Shown piece by piece: positions 1-8,585 of a stretch of 64,000 nt of DNA (positions are counted from its first letter, which is position 1; each line of letters starts with the position of its first letter). The DNA is from Catellatospora tritici. Lineage in GTDB: Bacteria; Actinomycetota; Actinomycetes; Mycobacteriales; Micromonosporaceae. The stretch is from NCBI RefSeq assembly GCF_019083965.1, contig NZ_JAHRCY010000030.1, forward strand, positions 1-64,000. The letters are read 5' to 3'. Position numbers and translations under genes: made by a program. Under the pieces are notes generated by a model, which was not told the origin of the DNA, ran no database searches, and saw nothing but the letters and a program-made list of their open reading frames with translations.

Positions 1-11
1 TGATGGCACGG

Positions 12-74
12 CAGGCACGGGACTCCTGTCGTTGAAGCGTAGAGAACTCCAATGATCGATGAGTCCCGTGCCTG
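12..74. repeat. 14-bp perfect inverted repeat at left edge
   Basis: Arms CAGGCACGGGACTC (12-25) and GAGTCCCGTGCCTG (61-74) are exact reverse complements separated by 35 nt. The right arm overlaps an ATG (59-61) that opens a frame reading MSPVPVRYP before a stop. This could be the start region of a decayed transposase or a structured leader, but nothing in the window confirms an insertion sequence. Confidence 0.45.
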
Positions 75-264
75 TTCGCTATCCCTGACCGGCCACGCCC
101 AGCTCAACGCCTACTGCCGGTCGCTCTTAGCGGTTTTTCAACACCAGCGGTATGCGCGGCCGTGACCTGCCACAACCTGAACTCGTCCTGTGGCTGCCCA
201 CCTATGGCCCGGATCTTGGAATTCATACACGCGCAGCCGATGCCTTGAGATCGACGATGCTCGG

Positions 265-276
265 TAGTTTGCTCGG
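265..276 (+). promoter_or_regulatory. Leaderless-type -10 box of the TIR-WD40 gene
   Basis: TAGTTT (265-270) fits the actinobacterial TANNNT -10 pattern and ends 6 nt before the GTG at 277, so transcription would begin at or next to the start codon. No Shine-Dalgarno is present. The block GAGATCGAC at 247-255 followed by GGTAGTTTGCT at 263-273 recurs before the TIR genes at 8586 and 9949. Confidence 0.6.
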
Positions 277-1488
277 GTGTCGGTTCATGTGTTCCTCAGT
301 TACAGCCGCGTGCCGGACTACAAGTATGTGCATCGGTTGGCTGCGCACCTGTCGGCAGCGGGGGTCTCGGTGTGGTTCGACCAGGAGATCGTCAGCGGCG
401 AGAGATGGGTCGACGTGATCAAGGAGCGGCTCGACTCGTGTGCCGCCTTCGTGGTGGTGATGAGCCCAGCATCGGAGGCGTCGAAGTGGGTGGAGCTGGA
501 GCTCAACCGGGCCGAGAAGCTCGGCAAACCGATCTTTCCGCTGCTCCTTGAGGGTGACGTTTTCTTCCGGCTGAGCAATGTGCACTACGAGGACGTCACC
601 GGTGGGCGGATGCCCTCAGCCAGGTACGTCAGCCGACTGCTCAATCCGCCCACTACTCCAGTCTCTCCGGTACCGCGACCGGCGAGACTCCGAGGCATCC
701 CTATCGCGACACTTACCGGCCACACCGAGTGGGTATCGTCGGTGGTGTTCGGCTCGGACGGGCAGACCGTCGCTACCGGCAGCACCGACGCGACGGTGCG
801 GCTGTGGGATCTCACCGACCGGGGGCGGCCCGCCCTCACCGCCACCCTCACCGGCCATACCGACAGCGTGTCGTCGGTGGCGTTCAGTCCGGACGGGCGG
901 ACCCTCGCCACCGGCAGCCGCGACGCGACGGTGCGGCTGTGGGACGTCACCGACCGGCGGCAACCCGCCCTCACCGCCACCCTTCCAGACCACACCCACC
1001 AGGTGTTGTCGGTGGCGTTCAGTCCGGACGGGCGGACCCTCGCCACCGGCAGCCGCGACGCGACGGTGCGGCTGTGGGACGTCACCGACCGGCGGCGACC
1101 CGCCCTCACCGCCGCCCTCACCGGCCACACCAACGTGGTCTCGTCGGTGGCGTTCAGTCCGGACGGGCGGACCCTCGCCACCGGCAGCTACGACGCGACG
1201 GTGCGGCTGTGGGACGTCACCGACCGGCGGCGACCCGCCTCCACCGCCACCCTTCCAGGCCACACCCACCAGGTGTTGTCGGTGGCGTTCAGCCCGGACG
1301 GGCAGACCCTCGCCACCGGCAGCGGCGACAAGACGGTGCGGCTGTGGGACGTCACCGACCGGCGGCGACCCGCTGTCACCGCCACCCTCACCGGCCACAC
1401 TGACAGCGTGTTGACGGTGGGGTTCAGCCCGGACGGGCAAACCCTCGCCACCGGCGGCAGCTATAAGACGGTGCAACTATGGAAGTGA
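277..1488 (+). CDS. TIR domain protein with six WD40 repeats
   Basis: A 403-residue protein with an N-terminal TIR domain (about residues 2-115, opening VHVFLSYS) and a C-terminal run of WD40 repeats. The TIR helix motif WVELE places a glutamate at residue 75 where NADase-type TIR domains have their catalytic Glu. Six 45-residue repeats (LTGHT...VAFSPDG...LWDVTDR) follow a short linker; the last stops right after its LWK, so there are six blades rather than the usual seven. The repeats are nearly identical at DNA level, which points to recent expansion or homogenisation. The GTG start is chosen because MSVHVF aligns with the two TIR paralogues at 8586 and 9949. By family analogy it may be an NAD-consuming defence or signalling protein; this is inference. 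Confidence 0.88.
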   Translation: MSVHVFLSYSRVPDYKYVHRLAAHLSAAGVSVWFDQEIVSGERWVDVIKERLDSCAAFVVVMSPASEASKWVELELNRAEKLGKPIFPLLLEGDVFFRLSNVHYEDVTGGRMPSARYVSRLLNPPTTPVSPVPRPARLRGIPIATLTGHTEWVSSVVFGSDGQTVATGSTDATVRLWDLTDRGRPALTATLTGHTDSVSSVAFSPDGRTLATGSRDATVRLWDVTDRRQPALTATLPDHTHQVLSVAFSPDGRTLATGSRDATVRLWDVTDRRRPALTAALTGHTNVVSSVAFSPDGRTLATGSYDATVRLWDVTDRRRPASTATLPGHTHQVLSVAFSPDGQTLATGSGDKTVRLWDVTDRRRPAVTATLTGHTDSVLTVGFSPDGQTLATGGSYKTVQLWK

Positions 1489-1749
1489 CCGTGACCTCAG
1501 TCAGTCGTGGCGTACGCCCGGCTAGCGGTCACGAAGACCACTGATGGCAACATCGACGACCTGCCAACTCGGTGTCGGGCTGGTTTGTGCAACCGCCTAT
1601 TGCCCGGATCTTGCCGTCCCCGTGGCGCCACGACCCGCTGTTGATCACAACGGCTGGATCTTGCGTGGTCGAACAGGTGGGACGGTCACGACCGGCCCCT
1701 GAACAGCGGGAACACGGTTCGGATTCTGCGACGTATGGTCCATCATCAG

Positions 1750-1905
1750 TTACAGCAGGTCAAGCCCTTCTTCGGAAGGGCTTTCCTCGTCTTTGGGCAC
1801 GGTGTCGAGGCCCATGGCCAGCGAAAAGTCAGCGAGGGCAGCGCGAACCCGCTGGCCCTGGTCGCCGGAGTGGTGCGTGTAGCGGTTCAGGGTCAAAGAG
1901 GTGAT
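1750..1905 (-). pseudogene. Remnant of a tyrosine recombinase C-terminus
   Basis: On the minus strand the last 50 or so codons before a stop at 1750 read SLTLNRYTHHSGDQG and continue into a charged tail. The pattern T-L-x-R-Y-T-H resembles the catalytic-tyrosine segment of phage-type integrases. Upstream in the same frame the sequence no longer resembles an integrase, and the catalytic R-H-R boxes are not visible, so this is a degraded 3' fragment at best. It may mark an old integration scar beside the TIR genes. Confidence 0.35.
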
Positions 1906-1949
1906 TACGGCGCAGGAGATCAGGTCCGCCAGCAGGGCGACCATATCGA

Positions 1950-2110
1950 CGTGGCCACCGTCAGGCGCGGGATCACCGTCGAGGACGGCGGCTATCACTG
2001 GCGGGGCGAGTTGCGCCTGTGGGACAACGAGATCTTGATGGGCTGGTACGCCGCGAACGACGGCCGCCCCAAAGGCACCATCACTTCGTCCTGCACCCCG
2101 AGAAACGGAG
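1950..2110 (+). pseudogene. Frameshifted fragment of a regulator-type C-terminal domain
   Basis: One frame reads WRGELRLWDNEILMGWYAAN up to about 2080; the next part of the same domain, FVLHP, then continues in the neighbouring frame (near 2085-2100). From memory this WRGEL...GWYAAND...KGT..FVLHP pattern is typical of a C-terminal domain of some actinobacterial HTH proteins. The break in frame and the lack of an N-terminal part indicate a decayed gene. The rest of 1489-2203 holds no convincing intact gene. Confidence 0.35.
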
Positions 2111-2203
2111 ATCGGCAGCGCAAGGACATCCAACTGCAAATCTGGTCGGCGGGTGGGCAACGGGGTGTCGAGTTCGACGCCCGCCCACCCGCCGAAGTAT
2201 TCC

Positions 2204-2821
2204 CTAGTCAGCCTTCATACGTTCTTCGTCTGGTTTCCAGACTTCAGGTGGCATTGGCGAGGCGCCAAGATCGACCCGCATGACGTTTAGCAACTGCACC
2301 CGAACATGATGGTCGCTCACTGTCTTGCGGGCGCCCGCCACGACCTGGTCCGCTTTCGTGCGCAGTACTCGCCGCAACTCTTCGGCGGCCGCAACGACAT
2401 CTTGCGGTGCGCTCAGCGCAAGTTGGTACATCGCCGTATTGAAGTCCATGCGGGCAGTGATCAACTTCGTCAAATCGTCTGGAGTCAGGTCTGTGATGGG
2501 TTCGCGCTCGCGGCGCTGCATCAGTAGGCGAGTGGCCGCAACAAGACCGTCAGCTGCGGTGAAGAGATTCTGGTAGATCTGGCGCCTGTCGGTCAGCGCT
2601 TGGTCCGAGCGTCGACGCTGATGATCCCTTCCGCTTACCCAGATCGCGGCAAAGATGCCCGCGATGCCGACGAGTGCCGTACTTGCTGTGCCGATCCACT
2701 CCGAGGCCACGAAGAGATTGTGGCCGCGACGTGCAAGAAGTTGATCTGTTGAACGCGGTGTGTGATAGGCGGCGGTGCTTGAGTCCTGCTCGAAGCCGCA
2801 GGTTCCTGTGCCAGAGATCAT
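2204..2821 (-). CDS. Single-pass membrane protein of unknown function
   Basis: An ORF of up to 205 residues. One transmembrane helix (VGIAGIFAAIWV) lies near residues 50-62 and is followed by a basic stretch and a long helical, probably cytoplasmic region rich in Ala, Arg and Asp. No catalytic motif is visible. The first 37 or so residues look poor; the real start may be the GTG opening VASEWIGT, near 2707, which would put the helix at the N-terminus. Function not recognised. Confidence 0.6.
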   Translation of the reverse strand: MISGTGTCGFEQDSSTAAYHTPRSTDQLLARRGHNLFVASEWIGTASTALVGIAGIFAAIWVSGRDHQRRRSDQALTDRRQIYQNLFTAADGLVAATRLLMQRREREPITDLTPDDLTKLITARMDFNTAMYQLALSAPQDVVAAAEELRRVLRTKADQVVAGARKTVSDHHVRVQLLNVMRVDLGASPMPPEVWKPDEERMKAD

Positions 2822-2973
2822 CTAATCGGGCCGCCCTGGCCGGATCGCAGGGCCCAGGTCGATGCCACCGCCGCAGGCCGGTCATTGACCCGCCCCCATG
2901 GAGCGAATCAAAGTTGGTAACTTCGCGCCGTGCCGTAGGCCACGGCGCGATCTCGCTACCAATCGGGGTACTC

Positions 2974-5900
2974 ATGCGATCTCATCCCTCCCGCGTGCCA
3001 CGCGCTGCCTTCGCGGCGGTCGGCGGCTTGGCGGTCCTCGTCGCCGCCACGATCACGGTGCTCGGGGCCACGGCGGCTCCGGCGGCGGCCAAGGCTGCAC
3101 CCGCGCGGCCCGCCCTCACCGCCCGCGAAGCCGTCGACCAGGCCCGCCGCACCGGCAAGACGGTGGACGTCACCGGGTCGACCACCGCCACCGACACCCT
3201 CGCCGCGAAGCCTGACGGCTCGCTGACGCTGACCCGTTCGCTCGTGCCGGTGCGCAAGCTCGTCGGCGGGGCCTGGACCGCGCTGGACGCGACGCTGCGC
3301 CGCGCGGCGGACGGCTCGATCGCCCCGGCCACGACCACCGACGGCCTGCGCTTCTCCGGCGGCGGCACGGGACCCGCGGTGACGATGACGTCCAGCGGCC
3401 GAACGTTTGCGCTGACGCTGCCGATGGCACTGCCCGCGCCGACCCTCTCCGGCGACACCGCGAGCTACGCCGGGGTGCTGCCGGGCGTCGACCTGCGGCT
3501 GCGCGCGGACCGGCAGGGCGGCTTCGCCCAGGTCCTGGTCGTGCACGACGCGGCCGCCGCGCGGCAGCCGGCCCTGCGGTCACTGGCCTTGGGCCTGCAC
3601 GCCGACGGGATCACCTTCACCACCGGTGCTGACGGCTCGCTGACCGGCGCCGACAGCCGGGGTCGGACGCAGCTCAGCGCGCCCGCCCCGATCATGTGGG
3701 ACTCCACCGTGGGCACCGGGCCGACCGTCGCCGAGCTCAAGACGGGCCGCGCGCTCGACGCGCGTACCGGCATCCCGGCCGAATCCGACGCGAGGGCCCC
3801 GGGCGCGCACGCCCGGCGCGCGAGCATCGCGACCAGCACGGCCGCGGGGCGACTCACCCTCACCCCCGACGCGGCGATGCTCTCGGGTACGGGCGTCGTC
3901 TTCCCCCTCTACCTCGACCCGTCGTTCTCCTGGACCCCCGTCAGCCCCAAGCAGTCGGGTTGGGCCACCGTCTCGCACTCCTACCCGGGCAGCTTCTACT
4001 GGAACAAGACCCCGGACCCCGACGGGCACCTGCAGGTCGGCAACAGCAACGAGGCCCTGCTGCCCAACGGCATCTGGTCGCGGTCGTTCCTCAACTTCGA
4101 CATCCCCGTGTCCACGCTGGCCGGGGCCACGATCCACTCGGCCTCGCTGAGCATGCTCGAAGTCCACTCCTACTCGTGCACCGCGACCACGGTCAACCTG
4201 TACGCCCCGGCCGCCACGCTGACCTCAGGCAACGCGTCCTGGAACTCGTGGAGCGGGGTGAACCTCGGCTCCGTCGTCGACTACAAGACCGTCGCGTACG
4301 GCCGGACCGGCTGCCCGTCGAACTGGCTCGGCTTCAACATCGCCGGTGCGATCAGCAGCGCGGTCGCCGGGAACAAGTGGACCCAGACGTTCGTGCTCAC
4401 CGGCGTCAACGAGTCGAGCGACTTCAACAGCTACAAGGAGTTCGACCTCAACAACGTCTACATGTCGGTGGAGTACAACCACGCGCCGAACATCCCGACG
4501 GGCCTGTCCACCAACCCCGTCACGGCCTGCGCCGCGACCCCGCCCAGTGCGGTCGGCGACGCCGCGGTCACGTTCTACGCCCCGGTCTCCGACCCCGAGG
4601 GCAACAACCTCGGCGTGACCTACGAGCTGTGGAAGACGTCGACTCCGGGCACCATCCTCGCCTCATCCGACCCGAACCTGCTGGGGGCCGGGTCGGGCGG
4701 CACCGCCGTGTGGACCGTGCCGCAGGCGACGCTGCGGGGCGCGGCCGGGTCGTCGGTGACCCAGTTCTCCTGGCATGTGCGGGCGACCGACGGGAACATG
4801 ACCGGCCCCTGGTCGGCGACGTGCAGTTTCAACTTCGACCCCACCCGAACGGGTCCCCCGACGGTCACCGCCCCGGGCTCCTCGACGATCGGCCAGAGCG
4901 CGTCGTTCTCGGTGGTCAAGGCACCGACCGGCACCGTGCCGACGAGCTACCTGTACCAGCTCAACGGCGGCGCGCCGCAGTCCGTGGCCGCGAGCGGTGG
5001 CAACGCCACCATCAGCGTCAAGCCGACCCGGTCGACGAACACGCTCACGGTGACGAGCCTGTCGGCTGGCGGCAACATCGGCGACACCGCCAGTGTCGTC
5101 TTCAACGCCGCCCCGGCGGCCGCGGCGGCGGCCGGCGACCTGACCGGTGACAGCGCCGCCGACCTGGTCACGGTCGGTGGCGCCAACGGGCTGCCGGTCG
5201 GGCTGTGGCAGGCCACCGGCCGCGACGACGGCCAGCTGCTGCCCGCCGCCAGCGACATCGGCGCCAACGGCAACGGTGTCGGCGGCACCTACAGCCCCGA
5301 CGAGTTCACCGGTGCCCAGGCCGTCACGGGTCGCTTCACCGGCACCGGCCTGCAGGACGTGCTCGTGTACTACCCCGGCGGGGTCAACGCGGGCGGCGGC
5401 GCCGTCCTCGCCGGTCCCGGCGACGGCTCGGCCATCCAGTCCCAGCAGAGCAGCAACGTCTACAACCTCAGCGTGGGCCTGCTCACCGACAACAACGGCC
5501 TCAACCCGCTCCAGGTGGCGAACGGCGGCGACCTGACCCGCCGGGGCTTGGCCTACCCGGATCTGATCACCGTCAACGGCGACGCCGCCAACGGCTACTA
5601 CCTGGCCGTCTACCCCAACCAGAACGCGGTTGCCGGCTACCCGAGCGCCGTACACCTGGCCGGGACCACCCCCGCCGGTGACATGGCTTGGGACGCGTGG
5701 ACGATCACGACCGCGCAGATGGCGACCGGTCCGGCCATGTTCCTGTGGAACCGGGCCACCGGTGCGCTGCACCTGTGGCGCGACATCGCCTTCGACCTCG
5801 GCACCGGCATGTTCAGCTACACGGCGGTGACGCTGAAGACGAGCGGCTGGAACACCGGTGTGTCGCTGAACCTCAGCGCGGCCGACGTCAACCGCGACGG

Positions 5901-7875
5901 GTCGCCCGACCTGTGGAGCGTGGGCGCCGGCGGGCGGGTCACGGCATACCTGGTGACGGGCCTGGGCGCGACCCCGGCGATCACCGCGCAGCCCAGCCAG
6001 ACGCTGCTCGCGGCCAGCCATGCCTGGCTGCTCAACGACCATTCGACAGGGACGGTCAGCGGCACCGACACCGCCCGCGACGCGGTCGGCGGGGCCCCGC
6101 TGAGCGGTAACGCGACCTGGAACACCGGCGATCTCTACAGTCCGGACGTCGTCTTCAACGGCAGCAGCGTGATCGCCACTTCCGGGCCCGCCGTGAACAC
6201 GACGGCCGACTTCAGCGTCTCCGTGTGGGCAAAACCCAACGGCGGCACCGGCCAGCAGGTCGTCCTCGGCCAGGACGGCGCCGTAGTGGCCGGTTTCGAC
6301 CTCTACTACGAGCCCACCGACAGTTCGTGGCGGTTCACGATGCCCTCCGCCGACGCGACGGGCGCCGCTTATGACATCGCCGCCGCGCCGGCCGCCAGCG
6401 CGAAGCCCGGGGTGTGGAGTCATCTGGCCGTCAGCTACGAGCGGGCGACCGGCCTGATGAACCTCTACCTCAACGGCGTCAACGTGGCCCGGACCGCGCA
6501 CGCCGCGGTCTGGAGCGCGGCCGGGCCGTTCAAGGTCGGGGCCTTCGGCTACCAGGGCGCCAACACGTCCTACTTCTCCGGCCAGGTCGCCGACGTGCAG
6601 ACCTGGAACCAGGTGGTCGTGCCGCCGCTGAACGGCAGCACCACCGGCGCCTGGAACCTGGCCGGCAGTGGTGCCGACAGCTCGGGCAACGCGCATCCGC
6701 TGGCGCTGTCGGGCGGGGCGTCGTGGGCGGCCGGGCGGGTCGTCGGCGGTCCGCAGTCCCTGCACCTCGACGGCGTCAACGGCTATGCGGCCGCGAGCAC
6801 GTCGGTGATCGACACGTCGGCGAGTTTCTCGGTGTCGGCGTGGGTCCGGCCCACCAGCCTCGGCTACTTCCGTACCGTGTTCTCGGTGGATTCGGCCGTG
6901 GCCAACCCGGTCGCGATGGGGATGACCGACACCGGCCGCTGGACCATGTGGGCCCGGCCGGTCGACAGTGGCGGCGGGGTGGCCCCGGTCGTCGGCGGGA
7001 CGGTCGCCCTCAACGTGTGGACGCACCTGACCGGCGTCTACGACGCGGCCACCAGCAAGATCACGATGTATGTGAACGGGGTGTCCGCGGGCTCGTCCAC
7101 GATCGCGCCCATCCGCAAGGCCACCGGCCCGCTCGTGCTGGGCCACTACCAGTACGCGGGCGGCAACAGCGGCTTCTTCGCCGGTGAGATCGCCGAGGTG
7201 CGGGTCTGGGACCGGGTCGTCTTCGAACCCGAGGCCAAGAACCTGACGAACGCCACCACGGCCTCCGCCACCTGGGAGCTCAACGGGACCGGGGCCGACA
7301 CCTCGGTCTTCAACCGGTCGGTGGTGCCCGGCGGCACCACGTCCTGGGCGGCCGGGCGGATCCCGGGCACCCAGTCGCTGCACCTGGACGGGGTCACCGG
7401 CTACGCGCTGTCCAACGCGGTGGTCATCAACCCCACCAGCGGCTTCACCGTCTCCGCCTGGGTGCGGGCGACCAGCCTCGGCTACGTCCGTACCGCCGTG
7501 TCGGGGGATTCGACCATCTCGAATCCGTGGGCGCTGGGCATGGACGACGCCGGTCACTGGAGCATGTGGGCGCGCCCGAACGACAACTCCGGCGGCGGCC
7601 CCCCGGCCACCGGCGGGTCGGTGGCGCTCAACACCTGGACCCACCTGACCGGGGTCTACGACCCGGCGACGTCGCAGCTGCGGCTCTACGTCAACGGGAC
7701 GTTCGCGGCGCAGTCGACCATCACGCCGATGTACCAGGGCACCGGCAAGATCGTGCTGGGCCGGTTCAGCTGGCAGGGCAGCCCGGGCGGCAACTGGTCG
7801 GGGGAGATCGCGCAGGTCCGGGTCTTCACCGGGGTGGCCTCGGCCGCCGACGTCAAGGCGCTGGCGGCGCCGTAG
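2974..7875 (+). CDS. Secreted multidomain protein: DNRLRE, FG-GAP-like and three LamG domains
   Basis: A 1633-residue exported protein. The ATG at 2974 gives a normal signal peptide (MRSHPSRVPRAAF..., hydrophobic core, APAAAKA). Residues about 310-500 resemble a DNRLRE surface domain, 501-640 an Fn3-like segment opening NHAPNIPTGLS, and from about 719 (AGDLTGDSAADLV) an FG-GAP/VCBS-type propeller. Three LamG/concanavalin-like domains follow near 1045-1230, 1260-1440 and 1467-1630; the last two share SLHLDGV.GYA and FSVSAWVR blocks, showing internal duplication. No RHS core or toxin tip follows, unlike relatives in polymorphic toxin loci. A role in binding extracellular carbohydrate is plausible but unproven. 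A bidirectional hairpin lies just after the stop. Confidence 0.88.
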   Translation: MRSHPSRVPRAAFAAVGGLAVLVAATITVLGATAAPAAAKAAPARPALTAREAVDQARRTGKTVDVTGSTTATDTLAAKPDGSLTLTRSLVPVRKLVGGAWTALDATLRRAADGSIAPATTTDGLRFSGGGTGPAVTMTSSGRTFALTLPMALPAPTLSGDTASYAGVLPGVDLRLRADRQGGFAQVLVVHDAAAARQPALRSLALGLHADGITFTTGADGSLTGADSRGRTQLSAPAPIMWDSTVGTGPTVAELKTGRALDARTGIPAESDARAPGAHARRASIATSTAAGRLTLTPDAAMLSGTGVVFPLYLDPSFSWTPVSPKQSGWATVSHSYPGSFYWNKTPDPDGHLQVGNSNEALLPNGIWSRSFLNFDIPVSTLAGATIHSASLSMLEVHSYSCTATTVNLYAPAATLTSGNASWNSWSGVNLGSVVDYKTVAYGRTGCPSNWLGFNIAGAISSAVAGNKWTQTFVLTGVNESSDFNSYKEFDLNNVYMSVEYNHAPNIPTGLSTNPVTACAATPPSAVGDAAVTFYAPVSDPEGNNLGVTYELWKTSTPGTILASSDPNLLGAGSGGTAVWTVPQATLRGAAGSSVTQFSWHVRATDGNMTGPWSATCSFNFDPTRTGPPTVTAPGSSTIGQSASFSVVKAPTGTVPTSYLYQLNGGAPQSVAASGGNATISVKPTRSTNTLTVTSLSAGGNIGDTASVVFNAAPAAAAAAGDLTGDSAADLVTVGGANGLPVGLWQATGRDDGQLLPAASDIGANGNGVGGTYSPDEFTGAQAVTGRFTGTGLQDVLVYYPGGVNAGGGAVLAGPGDGSAIQSQQSSNVYNLSVGLLTDNNGLNPLQVANGGDLTRRGLAYPDLITVNGDAANGYYLAVYPNQNAVAGYPSAVHLAGTTPAGDMAWDAWTITTAQMATGPAMFLWNRATGALHLWRDIAFDLGTGMFSYTAVTLKTSGWNTGVSLNLSAADVNRDGSPDLWSVGAGGRVTAYLVTGLGATPAITAQPSQTLLAASHAWLLNDHSTGTVSGTDTARDAVGGAPLSGNATWNTGDLYSPDVVFNGSSVIATSGPAVNTTADFSVSVWAKPNGGTGQQVVLGQDGAVVAGFDLYYEPTDSSWRFTMPSADATGAAYDIAAAPAASAKPGVWSHLAVSYERATGLMNLYLNGVNVARTAHAAVWSAAGPFKVGAFGYQGANTSYFSGQVADVQTWNQVVVPPLNGSTTGAWNLAGSGADSSGNAHPLALSGGASWAAGRVVGGPQSLHLDGVNGYAAASTSVIDTSASFSVSAWVRPTSLGYFRTVFSVDSAVANPVAMGMTDTGRWTMWARPVDSGGGVAPVVGGTVALNVWTHLTGVYDAATSKITMYVNGVSAGSSTIAPIRKATGPLVLGHYQYAGGNSGFFAGEIAEVRVWDRVVFEPEAKNLTNATTASATWELNGTGADTSVFNRSVVPGGTTSWAAGRIPGTQSLHLDGVTGYALSNAVVINPTSGFTVSAWVRATSLGYVRTAVSGDSTISNPWALGMDDAGHWSMWARPNDNSGGGPPATGGSVALNTWTHLTGVYDPATSQLRLYVNGTFAAQSTITPMYQGTGKIVLGRFSWQGSPGGNWSGEIAQVRVFTGVASAADVKALAAP

Positions 7876-7886
7876 CGGATCACGGT

Positions 7887-7914
7887 GCGGGGTGGCGCTG
7901 CGGCGTCACCCCGC
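7887..7914. terminator. Bidirectional hairpin between convergent genes
   Basis: GCGGGGTG (7887-7894) pairs perfectly with CACCCCGC (7907-7914) around a 12-nt loop. It lies between the ends of the LamG protein gene and the VOC protein gene, so it can terminate both. Confidence 0.55.
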
Positions 7915-7926
7915 CTCCCCTGCCTG

Positions 7927-8310
7927 CTACTGCCAGCCGCCGTACGGGACGGTGATGACTTCCATCCCGTGCCCGTCGGGGTCGGTGAAGTAGACGCCGC
8001 GACCGCCGTCGTTGTGGTTGATCTCGCCCGGCTGCCGCCCGTGCGGGTCGGCATAGTAGGCCACCCGGTACTGCTTGATCCGTTCGAAGATCGCGTCGAA
8101 CTCCTCCTCGGTCACCAGGAACGCGTAGTGCTGCGGCGTGGTGACGGACTCCACCGTCGCGAAGTCGAGGGTGACCCCGTTGTCGGTGCCCACCGGCAGG
8201 AACGGGCCCCAGGCCCGCCCGATCCGCAGGCCCAGGATGCCGGCCAGGAACTCGGCGGACACCTGCCGATCGGTGGCGAAGACGATCGTGTGATTCAACT
8301 GGACTGCCAT
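7927..8310 (-). CDS. VOC (glyoxalase/bleomycin resistance-like) protein
   Basis: A 127-residue protein of the vicinal oxygen chelate fold, usual length for one two-module subunit. It opens MAVQLNHTIVFATD and ends with the typical VYFTDPDGHGMEVIT strand. Candidate metal ligands are the His in LNHT, the His in QHYAF and the Glu in GMEVI. The start is fixed by GGAGG seven bases upstream of the ATG. The gene stands alone, so the substrate cannot be inferred. Confidence 0.88.
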   Translation of the reverse strand: MAVQLNHTIVFATDRQVSAEFLAGILGLRIGRAWGPFLPVGTDNGVTLDFATVESVTTPQHYAFLVTEEEFDAIFERIKQYRVAYYADPHGRQPGEINHNDGGRGVYFTDPDGHGMEVITVPYGGWQ

Positions 8311-8572
8311 GAAATGCCTCCACAGGCATCTCCTCAGCACCTCGTGCGCCTCACCCGGTCGGTGACGACGTTTGATGCCGGTCCAATCACCGTAGTACAC
8401 CTCGGCGGCGACCCGCACCGACCCGCAAATATATCGACAAACGATGATTGCTGAATGCCGCTCGGCAGGATCCCTCCCAATGCTGACGAGGAGGTGATTC
8501 CCTCAACAAGATCGTCGTTCGCCAGGCGGGCACTGTCCTGCTGGCCGGTGCGGCGAGATCGACGGTAGTTGG

Positions 8573-8585
8573 TAGTTTGCTGGGG
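8573..8585 (+). promoter_or_regulatory. Leaderless-type -10 box of a TIR-TPR gene
   Basis: TAGTTT (8573-8578) ends 7 nt before the GTG at 8586 and lies in the same GAGATCGAC...GGTAGTTTGCT block that precedes the other TIR genes. No ribosome binding site is visible. Confidence 0.6.

Noticed and set aside
4663..7644. Very long open frame antisense to the LamG protein gene
   Set aside because: Composition (Arg, Gly, Ala, Pro rich, no motifs) is that of a GC-bias shadow frame; the sense strand has clear domains and a signal peptide.
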